Of a stretch of 23,702 nucleotides of DNA, positions 13,212-22,272 are shown piece by piece; the stretch's first letter is position 1, and every line of letters begins with the position of its first letter. Below the pieces are notes generated by a model. The model did not search any database. It saw only the letters and a program-made list of their open reading frames with translations, and was not told the origin of the DNA. The stretch lies in contig CAZWDL010000113.1 of NCBI GenBank assembly GCA_964632995.1, positions 1 to 23,702 of the forward strand, read 5' to 3'. Source of the DNA: CAZWDL01 sp964632995. Its GTDB lineage: Bacteria; Bacteroidota; Bacteroidia; Chitinophagales; Saprospiraceae. Made by a program: the position numbers and the translations under genes.

Positions 13212-13439
13212 TCAGTTAGGATTGTATTTTTCAAGCTGCGCGCCTGTCGGCTGGTGCATCCCGCTGTGCAGCGCATTTTCATCGCCGCTGTCGACGAGAT
13301 TCATTTCACTGGTTGTAGGGTTCCATTTGCGTACATAATCGCATTGGGGGCATTCGAAAATCAACCAGTCGCCCTCGCGACGGCTTTTGCAGGTATGTTT
13401 TTCAAAACCCTCAGATTGAAAATTCATATGATTAGACAT
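13212..13439 (-). CDS. Small Cys-rich protein, probable zinc-binding
   Basis: A 75-residue protein with H15-T-C17 and, 12 residues later, C30-P-Q-C33-D-Y, which is the spacing of a small zinc ribbon-like knuckle (two Cys or Cys/His pairs flanking the strand EGDWLIFE). The C-terminal half (KWNPTTSEMNLVDSGDENALHSGMHQPTG) is polar and probably unstructured. It has no signal peptide, so it is cytoplasmic. I do not recognise the family. The convincing features are the Cys pairs, a normal start (ATG 13439) in AT-rich upstream sequence and an inverted repeat after the stop. It could bind nucleic acid or a protein partner; nothing more can be said. Confidence 0.65.
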   Translation of the reverse strand: MSNHMNFQSEGFEKHTCKSRREGDWLIFECPQCDYVRKWNPTTSEMNLVDSGDENALHSGMHQPTGAQLEKYNPN

Positions 13440-13915
13440 GGAAAAAATTTATTTTATTTGGATAAAGGTTAAAAAAATGATATTCCAATAACTGCTTTCA
13501 TCTCATTTCTGCAAGCATCACAGGGGAGTGGCAAAGCGTGAATTGAATTACTAAATTGATTTAAGGGATTGTTTTAGAAGGTTTTGAGGGGCAAAACGGG
13601 AAGTTCTTCCCGCAGTTAATGGGTTGGGGGCGTTTTATAAGAATTAAGATAGTCAATCTGGTAATAAAACGAAATAATCAGCCAATTAGTTTTAATCAAA
13701 TAATCAGTCTATCGCCGTCCTCGCTCAATTGAGCTGGACTTCTTCCTGCCGGCGCTTCAATTTTGGGTAAACCTAAAAGACCCGATCATGAAGATCCGGC
13801 CGGGACCGGGAAGGAACCTGCACATGCCGGCAAGCCTGCTCCAAAGGGAAAACCTGACAAAGGTGCTGCTCAAGTATACCTATACTTTTCATCTGTAGTT
13901 GAAGAGGTATTTTTG
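13440..13915. other. Intergenic region, no supported gene
   Basis: About 475 bases between the small Cys-rich gene and the DUF4058 gene. The left 280 bases are AT-rich and should hold the promoter of the minus-strand small gene. The right part (about 13700-13900) is richer in G and C and is open in two + strand frames. One gives a lysine/proline/glycine-rich peptide from TTG 13763; the other has no start. Neither resembles a known family. It may be the remains of a lost gene. Confidence 0.4.
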
Positions 13916-14677
13916 TTAAAGCTTGGAAAGCAACTCCTGCATCCAGTTCTGATCAACTTCACCAAAGGCGGTCGCTGGCGGAGGTTTCCGGTAATCGATC
14001 GATAGCTGGTATTGGCCCCGTTCATAGATTTCTTCCAATACCGCGCCTAAATCGAGGCGGACGTCTTCATCCTCCTTTTTCAGGGGTGCGGGAACCACCG
14101 GCAACGGTTCCCGGATGTTGAAAGCCCATGTATCCGTCTTTCCTGCATCGGCCCGGACCAGCGCAACCAGGTAATGAGAAGCAGGTATCCGGGGATGATT
14201 AAATGGCCGTTCTCCTCTTCGCAGGAGATCAATTTCCAGCAGATGAACCCCTGATTGGTACAACCGCCGGCGCTTTTCCCGGTACAGGGACAATCCGGGC
14301 TTACGCTTATTGACCGGCGACAGGATTTCGATAGCGGTAATCAGCTGATTGGTTTTGCGATCGCGGATTTCCGTCACCGGAATCCGTACCTTCACCATCT
14401 GGGTTGCTGGAACCGATACAGTCACGGGCGTGAAGTATCCCGGTCCCGGTTCCTCGGCCTTAGTTCGGGGGTGAAAAACCTCTACATCGGGATACAGAAT
14501 GCCGACGTCTTCTTCGGGAGAGGTGTCCTCCACCGTGTATAGGTTAATCCGGACCACATAGGCCGGACTGACCTGCGGCGTCAGTTGATCGGCAATAGCC
14601 ACCGCCAGACGCTGGTGCACATCCGGCCACAAATAACCTTCAAGATAAGGATCCATGCCGGGGAAAGGGGAGGGCAT
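13916..14677 (-). CDS. DUF4058-family protein
   Basis: A 253-residue DUF4058 protein. The N terminus MPSPFPGMDPYLEGYLWPDVHQRLA (first residues as in the family), Y40-V-V-R-I and LYPDVEVFHP are hallmark segments. They are followed by TAIEILSPVNKRKPG (115-128), LYREKRRRLYQSGVHLLEIDLLRRG (131-155) and SIDYRKPPP near the end. The family is best known from cyanobacteria, Chloroflexi and Planctomycetes and has no established function. The D64-V-E, A-I-E117-I-L-S-P-x-N-K and L-L-E148-I-D-L-L-R arrangement recalls Uma2-type PD-(D/E)XK proteins; that is my inference. No signal peptide. It stands alone between intergenic gaps of over 200 bases, so it is probably a monocistronic, possibly acquired gene. 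Length is normal. Confidence 0.88.
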   Translation of the reverse strand: MPSPFPGMDPYLEGYLWPDVHQRLAVAIADQLTPQVSPAYVVRINLYTVEDTSPEEDVGILYPDVEVFHPRTKAEEPGPGYFTPVTVSVPATQMVKVRIPVTEIRDRKTNQLITAIEILSPVNKRKPGLSLYREKRRRLYQSGVHLLEIDLLRRGERPFNHPRIPASHYLVALVRADAGKTDTWAFNIREPLPVVPAPLKKEDEDVRLDLGAVLEEIYERGQYQLSIDYRKPPPATAFGEVDQNWMQELLSKL

Positions 14678-14878
14678 AGGTAAAAGCTTTTTTCAAAAAT
14701 AAGGATGTTAGCTGTTTTTATCAAACAAAGCTTATACAGCAGTGATTTGCCATCTCAATTTTCGGGCTAAACTCATTCGTTCAGTGGTTGAAGCTCTTTG
14801 AGGTGATTCAAATGAATTGGGGTACAACAACCCAAGAACCTTTACCCGACCGGAACGAAGTGACGGTCGGGCAAGCAC

Positions 14879-16453
14879 TCAAGAACTCCCTTTCTTCCGC
14901 AAAACTATCCCCGGCCGGTTACCATTATGTTTTCCTTCCTCAATCACCGGTGCGCCGTTGACCAGTACAAACCGGAAGCCGGTGGCGTAGGCGTGAGGCG
15001 CTTCAAAGGTAGCGCGGTCGTCTACCGTTTCCGGATCGAAGACTACTATATCGGCGGCGTAGCCGGGGCGAAGCAGACCGCGGTTTTCCAACTGAAAGCG
15101 CTGTGCCGGCAGAGAGGTCATCTTGCGGACGGCTTCTTCCAGCGTGAGGATGCCCTTTTCGCGCACGTATCGACCCAGCACGCGGGCGTTGGCGCCGTAG
15201 GCGCGAGGGTGAGGGCTACCTTTGCCGAATTGTGGGATTCCTGCGTCGGAGGCGACCATCGCCATGGGAAACTGCATGATGCGCTGTACATCTTCCTCGT
15301 TCATTTTATGGTACACCATCTGAACCCGTTCCCCCTGCTCCATCATATAAAGGATGGTTTCCATCTCGTGTTCCAGGTCGCTGGGTTGTTCCCGCATTTC
15401 GTTGATCTCGCTGAGGCTTTTCCCCTCGTAGGAAGGTTCCCAGGAGCAGCCGGCCACATAGGCCCAGCGGTAATCGCCAAAGCCCATCTGGTCAACGATT
15501 TTTTTCATCTCGCGCTTGATCGCTGCCCGCCTGTCCGGATCCTTCAGCCGGATATTGAGCGAATCGCGGCCGCCGGCCAGCGCCCAGCTCGGGAGCAGTA
15601 CGCCGAGGCGCGTGGAACTGGCCGTGTAGGGATACTGATCGACCGTTACATCGATGCCCTCATTGCGGTAGGTCCTGATCTTTTCGATCAGCTCGTGGCT
15701 TCGGCCCCAGTTTGCCTTGCCTGTAATTTTAAAATGGGAAATCTCCACGGGAATGTTGGCCGTTCTGCCGATGTGTACGGCTTCATCGATGGCGTCGAAT
15801 ACGCGGTGATCTTCGTTGCGGATATGAGAGGCGTAGATGCCGCTGTGTTGTGCTGCGGTTTTGGCCAGGGCGACCACCTCATCCGTTTCGGCGAAGGTGC
15901 CCGGCGTGTAGATGAGCCCGGTTGACAGGCCTACGGCGCCCTCTTGCATGGCTTTGGCCACCAGGGTCTGCATTTGCTGTAGTTCCTGTGCGGTGGGGGC
16001 GCGGTCATCCTCGCCTATCACCGCCCGCCGTATGCTATTGTGCCCGACCAGGGAAGCGAGATTAATCGAAAGCCCGTTGTTTTCCAAGGCTTTGAAATAA
16101 GCCCCCAGGTCAGTAGAAGAGCCGCCGCAGTTTCCGGTGATGATAGCGGTAACGCCGTCGTACAAAAAGTTGTCGGCCGTGGGCCGCTCATCGATGCTGC
16201 GCTCCACATGGGCGTGGACGTCGATAAAGCCAGGCGCAACGACCATCCCGGCTACATCGATGACGCGTTTGGCGCGGCGCCGGCTCAGGTCGCCGATAGC
16301 GGCAATTTTTCCCTTGCGGATGCCGACGTCGGCAACGATCCATGGGTTGCCTGTGCCGTCGATCACGCGGCCGTTTTGTAATACCAGGTCGAGTTTTGGA
16401 GCCTGGAAAAGACCGGCAATGAAAGCCAGGAGAACAGTGAAGTGTAAATGCAT
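14879..16453 (-). CDS. N-acyl-D-amino-acid deacylase (amidohydrolase family), exported
   Basis: A 524-residue member of the D-aminoacylase branch of the amidohydrolase superfamily. These enzymes release D-amino acids from N-acyl or dipeptide-like substrates. A signal peptide (MHLHFTVLLAFIAGLFQA) precedes the beta-sandwich part (LDLVLQNGRVIDGTGNPWIVADVGI). The barrel carries D-V-H80-A-H82 metal ligands, the T-G-N-C109-G-G segment with the family's metal-bridging Cys, YASHIRNED, VEISHFKITG, and the catalytic SDAG near the end. The C-terminal LRPGYAADIVVFDPETV is typical of amidohydrolases. It is probably periplasmic and may act on peptidoglycan- or protein-derived D-amino-acid compounds. It is preceded on the same strand, with gaps of 141 and 79 bases, by the DUF6090 and GH16 genes, so a shared transcript is possible but not shown. 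Confidence 0.9.
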   Translation of the reverse strand: MHLHFTVLLAFIAGLFQAPKLDLVLQNGRVIDGTGNPWIVADVGIRKGKIAAIGDLSRRRAKRVIDVAGMVVAPGFIDVHAHVERSIDERPTADNFLYDGVTAIITGNCGGSSTDLGAYFKALENNGLSINLASLVGHNSIRRAVIGEDDRAPTAQELQQMQTLVAKAMQEGAVGLSTGLIYTPGTFAETDEVVALAKTAAQHSGIYASHIRNEDHRVFDAIDEAVHIGRTANIPVEISHFKITGKANWGRSHELIEKIRTYRNEGIDVTVDQYPYTASSTRLGVLLPSWALAGGRDSLNIRLKDPDRRAAIKREMKKIVDQMGFGDYRWAYVAGCSWEPSYEGKSLSEINEMREQPSDLEHEMETILYMMEQGERVQMVYHKMNEEDVQRIMQFPMAMVASDAGIPQFGKGSPHPRAYGANARVLGRYVREKGILTLEEAVRKMTSLPAQRFQLENRGLLRPGYAADIVVFDPETVDDRATFEAPHAYATGFRFVLVNGAPVIEEGKHNGNRPGIVLRKKGSS

Positions 16454-16594
16454 GCAATTCGTTTTTACAAGGATTGGAGGATTAAATGATCAAAAAGCTA
16501 AAGGTAAGTTAACCATCGATCTTCTGTTATTCAAAAACCGTTCCAGCTTTTTGGTAAAGTCAAATTATCTGCAAGAACTACAACGGACGCTTTT

Positions 16595-17311
16595 TTAGTC
16601 TTCCACTAATTCCCGGCTCGGCAAGTCCAGGCCCTGCTGCAGCTTGCTTTCGGTTTTTTCGTAAATCGCCTGTTTCTCCTCTCCCAGCGCGATGCTCACC
16701 TGCAGGAAGTTATTGAGGTGGAAGGTGTAGAACCAATCGGGGTCCATGACCTCCACGGGCGATATCTGCATGTGTTGCAAGAGTTCGGGAAGGGTTTCGT
16801 CTATGAAAAAATCGAGATGATTTCCCTCCAGCCGATTGATATAAATGTATTGCTCCTCCAGGCCCTGTAGTAACTGCAGGATTTCCTGATTCTCCACCAG
16901 ATGGATCTCGCCGCTGTTGACCAGCGATTCGTAGATGTTGCTGCTGCGATGGAAATCCGAAATTTCGCTGAGGTTGAGCGCAATATGCGCCAGCGTATCG
17001 AGCCGGTTGCGGTCCTGTTGCCGGATGAGATAACTGCCGTAGCGATACTGCTCCATCCCGGTCTGGTTTTGATTCATATTGCCCCGGATATTGCTCAAGT
17101 CTTCCCGCAGTTCCCGCTGTATATTCGCATAGATCTGCTGTTCGGCCTTCCGTTCCTGGATGTTGGAGTTCCAGCGGTCGAGCAGAAAGGGCACGGAAAT
17201 GCCCAGGGCGACGATGAAGAATTCGTATACGTAGTGGCTCCATTCAAGGCGGATGCGTTGCACCAGGCTTTTTTTCTCTTCCAGAGCGGTGGTTTCCTCA
17301 GGAGACCTCAT
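16595..17311 (-). CDS. DUF6090-type membrane-anchored protein
   Basis: A 238-residue protein with one transmembrane segment at about residues 27-47 (YVYEFFIVALGISVPFLLDRW). It is followed directly by the W-N-S-N-I-Q-E-R-K-A-E start of a long coiled-coil-like helical region, the arrangement of the DUF6090 family abundant in Bacteroidota. The N-terminal 25 residues are cytoplasmic and charged; the helical body with many E, Q and N should lie in the periplasm. A later segment (NIYESLVNSGEIHLVENQEILQLL) is also as in the family, where the alternating L-I-x-S-G-x-I pattern recurs. Function is unknown. Its position between the GH16 and aminoacylase genes suggests no specific partner, because such proteins are often found as single genes. 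Confidence 0.8.
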   Translation of the reverse strand: MRSPEETTALEEKKSLVQRIRLEWSHYVYEFFIVALGISVPFLLDRWNSNIQERKAEQQIYANIQRELREDLSNIRGNMNQNQTGMEQYRYGSYLIRQQDRNRLDTLAHIALNLSEISDFHRSSNIYESLVNSGEIHLVENQEILQLLQGLEEQYIYINRLEGNHLDFFIDETLPELLQHMQISPVEVMDPDWFYTFHLNNFLQVSIALGEEKQAIYEKTESKLQQGLDLPSRELVED

Positions 17312-17390
17312 AGCAGTCGATCTTTTCTACTAATTTCTAATATTGCAGGCAGGTGGACAAGAAATTTTTGTGTTACAGAGCACTTGCGGT

Positions 17391-19256
17391 TTAAGGTATC
17401 ACGAAGCGCGCACTGTAAATGACCCCTTCTACTGACAAGGCTTCCAGCAGATAAGCGCCGCTTTTCAATGTAGCGACCGGCACTTGCAAGCGGCTCTGGG
17501 TATCCTCTTCCGGGTCCCATTCCCGGATCACGCGCCCCGAAAGGTCGGTGATGCGAAGTTGTTGCCAGTCGCCGGCCTCCATTCGTTCGATATTCAGCAA
17601 ATCACCGGCTGGGTTGGGGAACAGGCGAAGCGTTTTGGCGGTTTTACCGGGCCGGAAGACACTCGTGGCCACCTGTTGGCCGTAAATTTCAAAGTTGTCA
17701 AAGTAATAGGTGTTGCGGGTACGAGTGTTGGAAGCAAACAAAAAGATCAGCTGATCCACGCTGCTGCCGGCAGTGCTGCCGTCCGGCTGATCCAGCAGGG
17801 AAAACTCCAGTCGCTCCCATTCGTTCTGTTTGGTCGTGCGGGCTTCGAAGCGGCTGTGGCGACCGGTGGGATAATTGGCGCCTGTAGCCCGGCTGCTGTT
17901 TTCGAGCTGCAGCAGCACCAGGGTGCCGGCCGGGGCGTCGGTATACACATCGATGAAGAATTTCTTTTCGCGGTCGACAAATTCATCGCCGTTTTCGATG
18001 GCGTCGGATTGGTAGACGAGCACATCGAACTGTTCCGAGCCGTTGCGTTCGTAACGCCCCGCCAGAGCCGAGGCGTTGACAGAATTGGCTTCGGGATTGT
18101 CGACATTTTCCGTAAGGGAGCCTGTACTGAAGGCAAAATCGATGAGGGCTTCATCGTCGAAATTTTCCAGGGCTTGGACGGGGACAAAAGCGGGTTCGAC
18201 AAAAATGTTCAGCTGCAGTTGCTGCTCGCCGCAGTTGCTGCTGATGACGGCCGTAATATCGCCGCCCGTCTCACCCCAGTCGACCGTTATGCGATCGCTA
18301 CCCTGTCCGGATACGATAGTCGCGCCGGCGGGTACGCTCCAGTTAATGGTAGCCCCTTCGGGCAAATTACTGAGTTGGTAAGCAACGCCTTCCGCCCGGT
18401 TCGGCACGCGGCGTTCGCCGCGGACAGAAGGCTTGTTCGCATCGTAGACGCGCACGTAGTCGACCTCCATGATTTGCGGAAAGCGCGTAGTGCCGTCTGG
18501 CGCGCCCGGCCAGTTGCCACCCACGGCGACATTGAGCAGGAAATGGAAATCCTGGTCGAAAGGCCAGCGGTCGGGCGCCACGTTCGATTTCGTTTTGCTG
18601 GAATAAAGGTAGCCGTCGACGTACCAGCGGATCTCCCCCGGTTCCCACTCGACGGCGAATTCGTGGAAGTCATCGGCAAACTGACCGGTATGCAGTTTGT
18701 AGCTTTCGCCGCTCTGCCGGTTGTTCGGCCAGGGCTGTCCGAAGTGGATGGTGCCGTGCACGGTGGCAGGCTCGCTGCCGATGAGTTCCATGATGTCGAT
18801 CTCGCCGCTCTGCGGCCAGCCACCGTAGACCTCGTCGGTAGGCAGCATCCAGAAGGCCGGCCAGAGGCCGCGGCCGGTGGGTAACTTGATACGCGCCTCG
18901 AAGCGGCCGTAGGTCCAGTCGCCCTGGTCGATTGTGCGCAGGCGGGCGGAAGTATAGTTGCGGCCGTTCGAATTTTCGCGTTTGGCAGTGATTTTCAGGG
19001 TGCCGTGGCTCACTTCCGCGTTCTGTGACTGGTACCATTGCAATTCATTATTACCCCAGCCACAGAGGTCGGGCGAGATGTCACAACCGTCGCCGGTCTG
19101 ATAACTCCACTTACTCAGATCGAGTGTTGTGCCGTCGAACTCATCCTGCCAGATGATTTGAGGGCATTGGGAGAATAGTCCTTCACATGGCAAAAGAGCC
19201 AGGGGAATAAGGGTGCCACGAAGGATCAAAGCTTGTAGGTAAGTGATCAAGCGCAT
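17391..19256 (-). CDS. GH16-family beta-glucanase with T9SS sorting domain
   Basis: A 621-residue secreted glycoside hydrolase. After a signal peptide (LIPLALLPCEGLFSQ), residues about 34-275 are a GH16 catalytic domain: WQDEFDGTTLDLSKW, ARIKLPTGRGLWPAFWMLP and the active-site G-E152-I-D154-I-M-E157, where E152 is the nucleophile and E157 the acid/base. GH16 enzymes of this type (laminarinase-like) cut beta-1,3 or mixed-linkage glucans, or related algal polysaccharides. Then come an Ig/PKD-like domain (about 290-355), a jelly-roll, carbohydrate-binding-like domain (about 365-535, ending YYFDNFEIYG), and a C-terminal type IX secretion sorting domain (RLFPNPAGDLLNIE to the end, with LRITDLSGRVI). 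It is therefore secreted to, or anchored on, the cell surface. It could form a degradation set with the S9 peptidase just upstream. Confidence 0.95.
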   Translation of the reverse strand: MRLITYLQALILRGTLIPLALLPCEGLFSQCPQIIWQDEFDGTTLDLSKWSYQTGDGCDISPDLCGWGNNELQWYQSQNAEVSHGTLKITAKRENSNGRNYTSARLRTIDQGDWTYGRFEARIKLPTGRGLWPAFWMLPTDEVYGGWPQSGEIDIMELIGSEPATVHGTIHFGQPWPNNRQSGESYKLHTGQFADDFHEFAVEWEPGEIRWYVDGYLYSSKTKSNVAPDRWPFDQDFHFLLNVAVGGNWPGAPDGTTRFPQIMEVDYVRVYDANKPSVRGERRVPNRAEGVAYQLSNLPEGATINWSVPAGATIVSGQGSDRITVDWGETGGDITAVISSNCGEQQLQLNIFVEPAFVPVQALENFDDEALIDFAFSTGSLTENVDNPEANSVNASALAGRYERNGSEQFDVLVYQSDAIENGDEFVDREKKFFIDVYTDAPAGTLVLLQLENSSRATGANYPTGRHSRFEARTTKQNEWERLEFSLLDQPDGSTAGSSVDQLIFLFASNTRTRNTYYFDNFEIYGQQVATSVFRPGKTAKTLRLFPNPAGDLLNIERMEAGDWQQLRITDLSGRVIREWDPEEDTQSRLQVPVATLKSGAYLLEALSVEGVIYSARFVIP

Positions 19257-19405
19257 ATCTTTTTATTTTTCGAAACAGAGACAGGAAGATAACAACCAAC
19301 ACTCAATCAGTGCCCATTTGCGAAAGCAAATGTGCCCGTTTGGCTAATCGACGGCAAAGAGGGGTATGAAAAAGCCTCTTTAAAATCGAACTTTGAACCC
19401 AGGAA

Positions 19406-21484
19406 CTATTCTTCCACCCGCCAGTCCTCCGCCGATTCTCCCCAGACGTACCGGTTGAACCAGTCCCAGTTGTGCCCCATGGCTGCCAGCCGTTCCTTGG
19501 GCCGGGTGATGCCGTGGCCGAAATTCTTATAGACGATCAGTTTGGTCGGCACGCCTACATCCTGCAGTCCCTGATAGAGTTTGTAGGCATTGGGGATGGG
19601 AACGCGCTGGTCGTTCTCCCCGTGCTGTATTAGTGTAGGTGTGCTCGCCTGGTTGATGTTGGTCATCGGCGAAGTCTTTTCGTAGATTTCCATGTTTTCC
19701 CAGGGCGTCGCTTTAAGGTATTGCCGGGTAAAAGGATGGATGTCGGTATTGACGTAGTAGGTCACCCAGTCGGAGATGCCTGCACCGACGGAGATGGCCT
19801 TAAAGCGATCGGTATTGGTGGTTAGAAAAGCGGAGATATAGCCGCCCTGGCTCCAGCCCATGCAACCCATGCGGGTGGTGTCTATAAGCCCCTGATCAGC
19901 GAGGTAATCCACGCCGCTGAGCACATCCCAGGCATCGCCCACCCCGAGGTTTTTGACATTAAGGGAGCGGAAGGCCTCCCCGTAGCCGGCCGAGCCGCGA
20001 TAGTTGACGCGCAGCACCAAAGCCCCTTTGTTGAGCCATTGCACGATGGGATACACATAGGCCGGAACTGGCGTGGGCCGGTCGACTCCCGTCGGGCCGC
20101 CGTGGATGACGACGAGCAGGGGATACCGGCGATTGGGATCGTAGTCCTGCGGTTTGTGCAGTACGCCTTCGATGGTCGCTCCGTCGCGGCTCTTCCAGTT
20201 GATGACCTCACTGCCGGCTACGCGCCAGCCTTCGATCTGGGCGTTCATATGGGTGAGCCTGAGCGGTTCGGGCGTACGGGCGGAGCTGGTATAGACTTCG
20301 GCCAGGTCATTGCCGCTGGTAGCCAGGTAGGCGATGCGGGCGCCGCGCGGCGTCATGCTGAAGGCGTAGATCTGCGGGCTGGGCGCCGGCCAGCGGTTTA
20401 CCTGGCCGCTCTCCGGGTCCAGGCGGAAGAGGTGGCGCTCGGTGCGTTGGTTGGCGACGAAGTAGATGCCGCTCTCGTTCCAGGTGATGCCGTAGGGGTT
20501 CTCGTCGAAGTCTTCGGCCAGCCGGACAGGGTCGCCGCCCGCCACCGGAATTTTGAACAGCAGCGGATTAGTATAGTACACTGCCGTCGTATCTTCGGAA
20601 GAACGATGATAGAGAAGAAATTCCCCGTCGGGTGACCAGGCATCCAGCAACTCAGGCAGGGAACTGTCGAGAAAAGGCCGGTATTCACCGGATGTCAGGT
20701 TCAGCAAGGAAATGTCGGCTCCGAAGAAGGAATTGATCAGCGGATCGGGTTGATGTTGGAATGCGATGTGTTCGCCGTCGGGCGACCATTCAAAGCCCGT
20801 TATTGTGAAGGCGACGCTGTCGACCAGCGCCTCCGGTTCCGGCCATTCGGGGCAGTCCCAGGGCTGGGCTTCTTTCTTCTCGTCTTCGTAGCAGGGCAGC
20901 TCGTCGGGTGCCTGCCGTCCGGGATCAAAGTCGACGGCGTAAAGCCAGGAGCGGCGGTATTCGGCGTCCTCCACGGCGTAGTCGCCGTAAATCTTGTCTT
21001 TTTGTTTTTCCACTTTCGATTCCGGCTCCTGCATCGTGAAGGCGATGCGTTGCCCATCGGGCGACCAGCGGAAGCTGCCGATCGAGCGCTCGACGTTGGT
21101 GACGGGGAAAGCCTCTACGCCCGCGGCGCGGATCACAAAGACCTGGCCGTGCTCGCCGCGCTTGGCCGTAAAGGCAATCCAGCGGCCATCGGGCGACCAC
21201 CGGGCGCCGCCACTGCTGCCGTCGGCCGTGCGCGTTAGCTGGAAAGGCGTTTCGCCGTCTTTGGAGAGCCACAGCTCTGAATCAAAGCGGTTCTCTTTCC
21301 AGTCGGCCGAGCGCACGCTGTACACCACGTGGCGACCATCGGGGGAAATCGAAGGGCTGCCCGCCGACTTCAGCGAAATGACTTCTTCAAAACTGGGGTC
21401 TTTGGCCTGATCAGGCTGTGCGTGACCGTAAGAGAAAGATAAAATTAGCAACGAGAGTAAAGACAGAACGGGAGGGTGATACAT
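19406..21484 (-). CDS. S9-family prolyl oligopeptidase-like peptidase (exported)
   Basis: A 692-residue serine peptidase. A signal peptide (LLSLLILSFSYGHAQ) is followed by a beta-propeller of repeated W-S-P-D-G blades (residues about 30-410), then an alpha/beta-hydrolase domain with the triad S545 (G-W-S-Q-G-G-Y), D625 (E-N-D-Q-R-V-P) and H657 (F-G-H-G-I). The order and the oxyanion-side HGGP segment match acylaminoacyl-peptidase/DPP-like members that remove acyl amino acids or dipeptides from short peptides in the periplasm. The full domain set is present and the length is normal for the subgroup. It lies 149 bases upstream of the GH16 gene on the same strand. It has no lipobox or sorting domain, so it is probably a soluble periplasmic enzyme. 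Confidence 0.95.
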   Translation of the reverse strand: MYHPPVLSLLSLLILSFSYGHAQPDQAKDPSFEEVISLKSAGSPSISPDGRHVVYSVRSADWKENRFDSELWLSKDGETPFQLTRTADGSSGGARWSPDGRWIAFTAKRGEHGQVFVIRAAGVEAFPVTNVERSIGSFRWSPDGQRIAFTMQEPESKVEKQKDKIYGDYAVEDAEYRRSWLYAVDFDPGRQAPDELPCYEDEKKEAQPWDCPEWPEPEALVDSVAFTITGFEWSPDGEHIAFQHQPDPLINSFFGADISLLNLTSGEYRPFLDSSLPELLDAWSPDGEFLLYHRSSEDTTAVYYTNPLLFKIPVAGGDPVRLAEDFDENPYGITWNESGIYFVANQRTERHLFRLDPESGQVNRWPAPSPQIYAFSMTPRGARIAYLATSGNDLAEVYTSSARTPEPLRLTHMNAQIEGWRVAGSEVINWKSRDGATIEGVLHKPQDYDPNRRYPLLVVIHGGPTGVDRPTPVPAYVYPIVQWLNKGALVLRVNYRGSAGYGEAFRSLNVKNLGVGDAWDVLSGVDYLADQGLIDTTRMGCMGWSQGGYISAFLTTNTDRFKAISVGAGISDWVTYYVNTDIHPFTRQYLKATPWENMEIYEKTSPMTNINQASTPTLIQHGENDQRVPIPNAYKLYQGLQDVGVPTKLIVYKNFGHGITRPKERLAAMGHNWDWFNRYVWGESAEDWRVEE

Positions 21485-21613
21485 TTTTTTGTCCTAAAAA
21501 TAAAGCTTCTTCGTCAAATCCTGTGATTTTCTACCGATATTAAACCGGGATGTATCAGGCGGCGTCTTTCTGGGCGCCTCCTGAATTCGTGTTCGCTATG
21601 AAACAATGAAACC

Positions 21614-22246
21614 ATGCCTTCCGGAAATCCGATCGACAAACTGATGCTTCACTTTCAATGCCCGCTGGACGAGGAGCCGCTGCTGGAGATCCTGCAGCGG
21701 GTGGCTATGGCCTTGCACCGGCGTCCGGAAAACCTGACGTTTCGCCGTACCCATCAGCAGCTACTCTCTGACCCGGCGAAGGAGCACCGGGCGAAAGAGG
21801 AAGTGTGGGAAGCCGGCGGTGCGCGTATCGATATCCGGATCACGAATGCCGGGCCGGATCAGCGCATAGCGAATGAATACGAGCTCTTTTACCAACTGAC
21901 GCTCGATACAGGCTTTCGCCTGGAGTTGAACGACCGCAATCCGCATCCCCGGTTATCGGAAGTGAAGGCCCGCCTGCACCGCCTATGGCCGCAGCAGTTC
22001 GATGCCGTGCGGCGCATTTTTCAGGACTTTCTCGGCGAAGAGGCCGATCTGACCGACGGCCCCCGCATAGCAACCCTCAACGCTGAAGCAGCCCTCGACG
22101 CCGGCATCGGCGCCTTCGCCCGCTACCTCATCGACCAGGCGATGGCGCGCTATGAGGCCCGCGCCGATCTGCGTATTCAGGAATCGGAGAAATCGGAGTG
22201 GTGGCCGAGGCTGAAAGCGCTTTCGGAAGAGTTGAGGGGTTCTTGA
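21614..22246 (+). CDS. Hypothetical protein, helical
   Basis: I do not recognise this family. The 210-residue product starts MPSGNPIDKLMLHFQCPLDEEPLLE, lacks a signal peptide or membrane segment and is rich in R, E, A and L. Predicted-looking helices include ILQRVAMALHRRPENLTF and AALDAGIGAFARYLIDQAMARYEARADLRIQ, with a strand-like GARIDIRITNAG and a Y-E-L-F-Y-Q-L-T-L segment between. The start at ATG 21614 gives an ordinary N terminus. It is the only plus-strand gene in the right third of the window and converges on the deformylase gene, with a 26-base gap. A DNA- or protein-binding role is only possible by composition. Confidence 0.65.
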   Translation: MPSGNPIDKLMLHFQCPLDEEPLLEILQRVAMALHRRPENLTFRRTHQQLLSDPAKEHRAKEEVWEAGGARIDIRITNAGPDQRIANEYELFYQLTLDTGFRLELNDRNPHPRLSEVKARLHRLWPQQFDAVRRIFQDFLGEEADLTDGPRIATLNAEAALDAGIGAFARYLIDQAMARYEARADLRIQESEKSEWWPRLKALSEELRGS

Positions 22247-22272
22247 GTCAGCAGAAACCTTGTTTTCCTTTC

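Noticed and set aside
13763..14005. 80-codon + frame rich in Lys, Pro and Gly
   Set aside because: TTG start, runs antisense into the DUF4058 gene, low complexity and no family match.
14927..15925. 332-codon + strand frame
   Set aside because: Antisense shadow of the D-aminoacylase gene caused by high GC third-position bias.
17484..18884. 466-codon + strand frame
   Set aside because: Antisense of the GH16 gene, whose catalytic motif and sorting domain are unmistakable on the minus strand.
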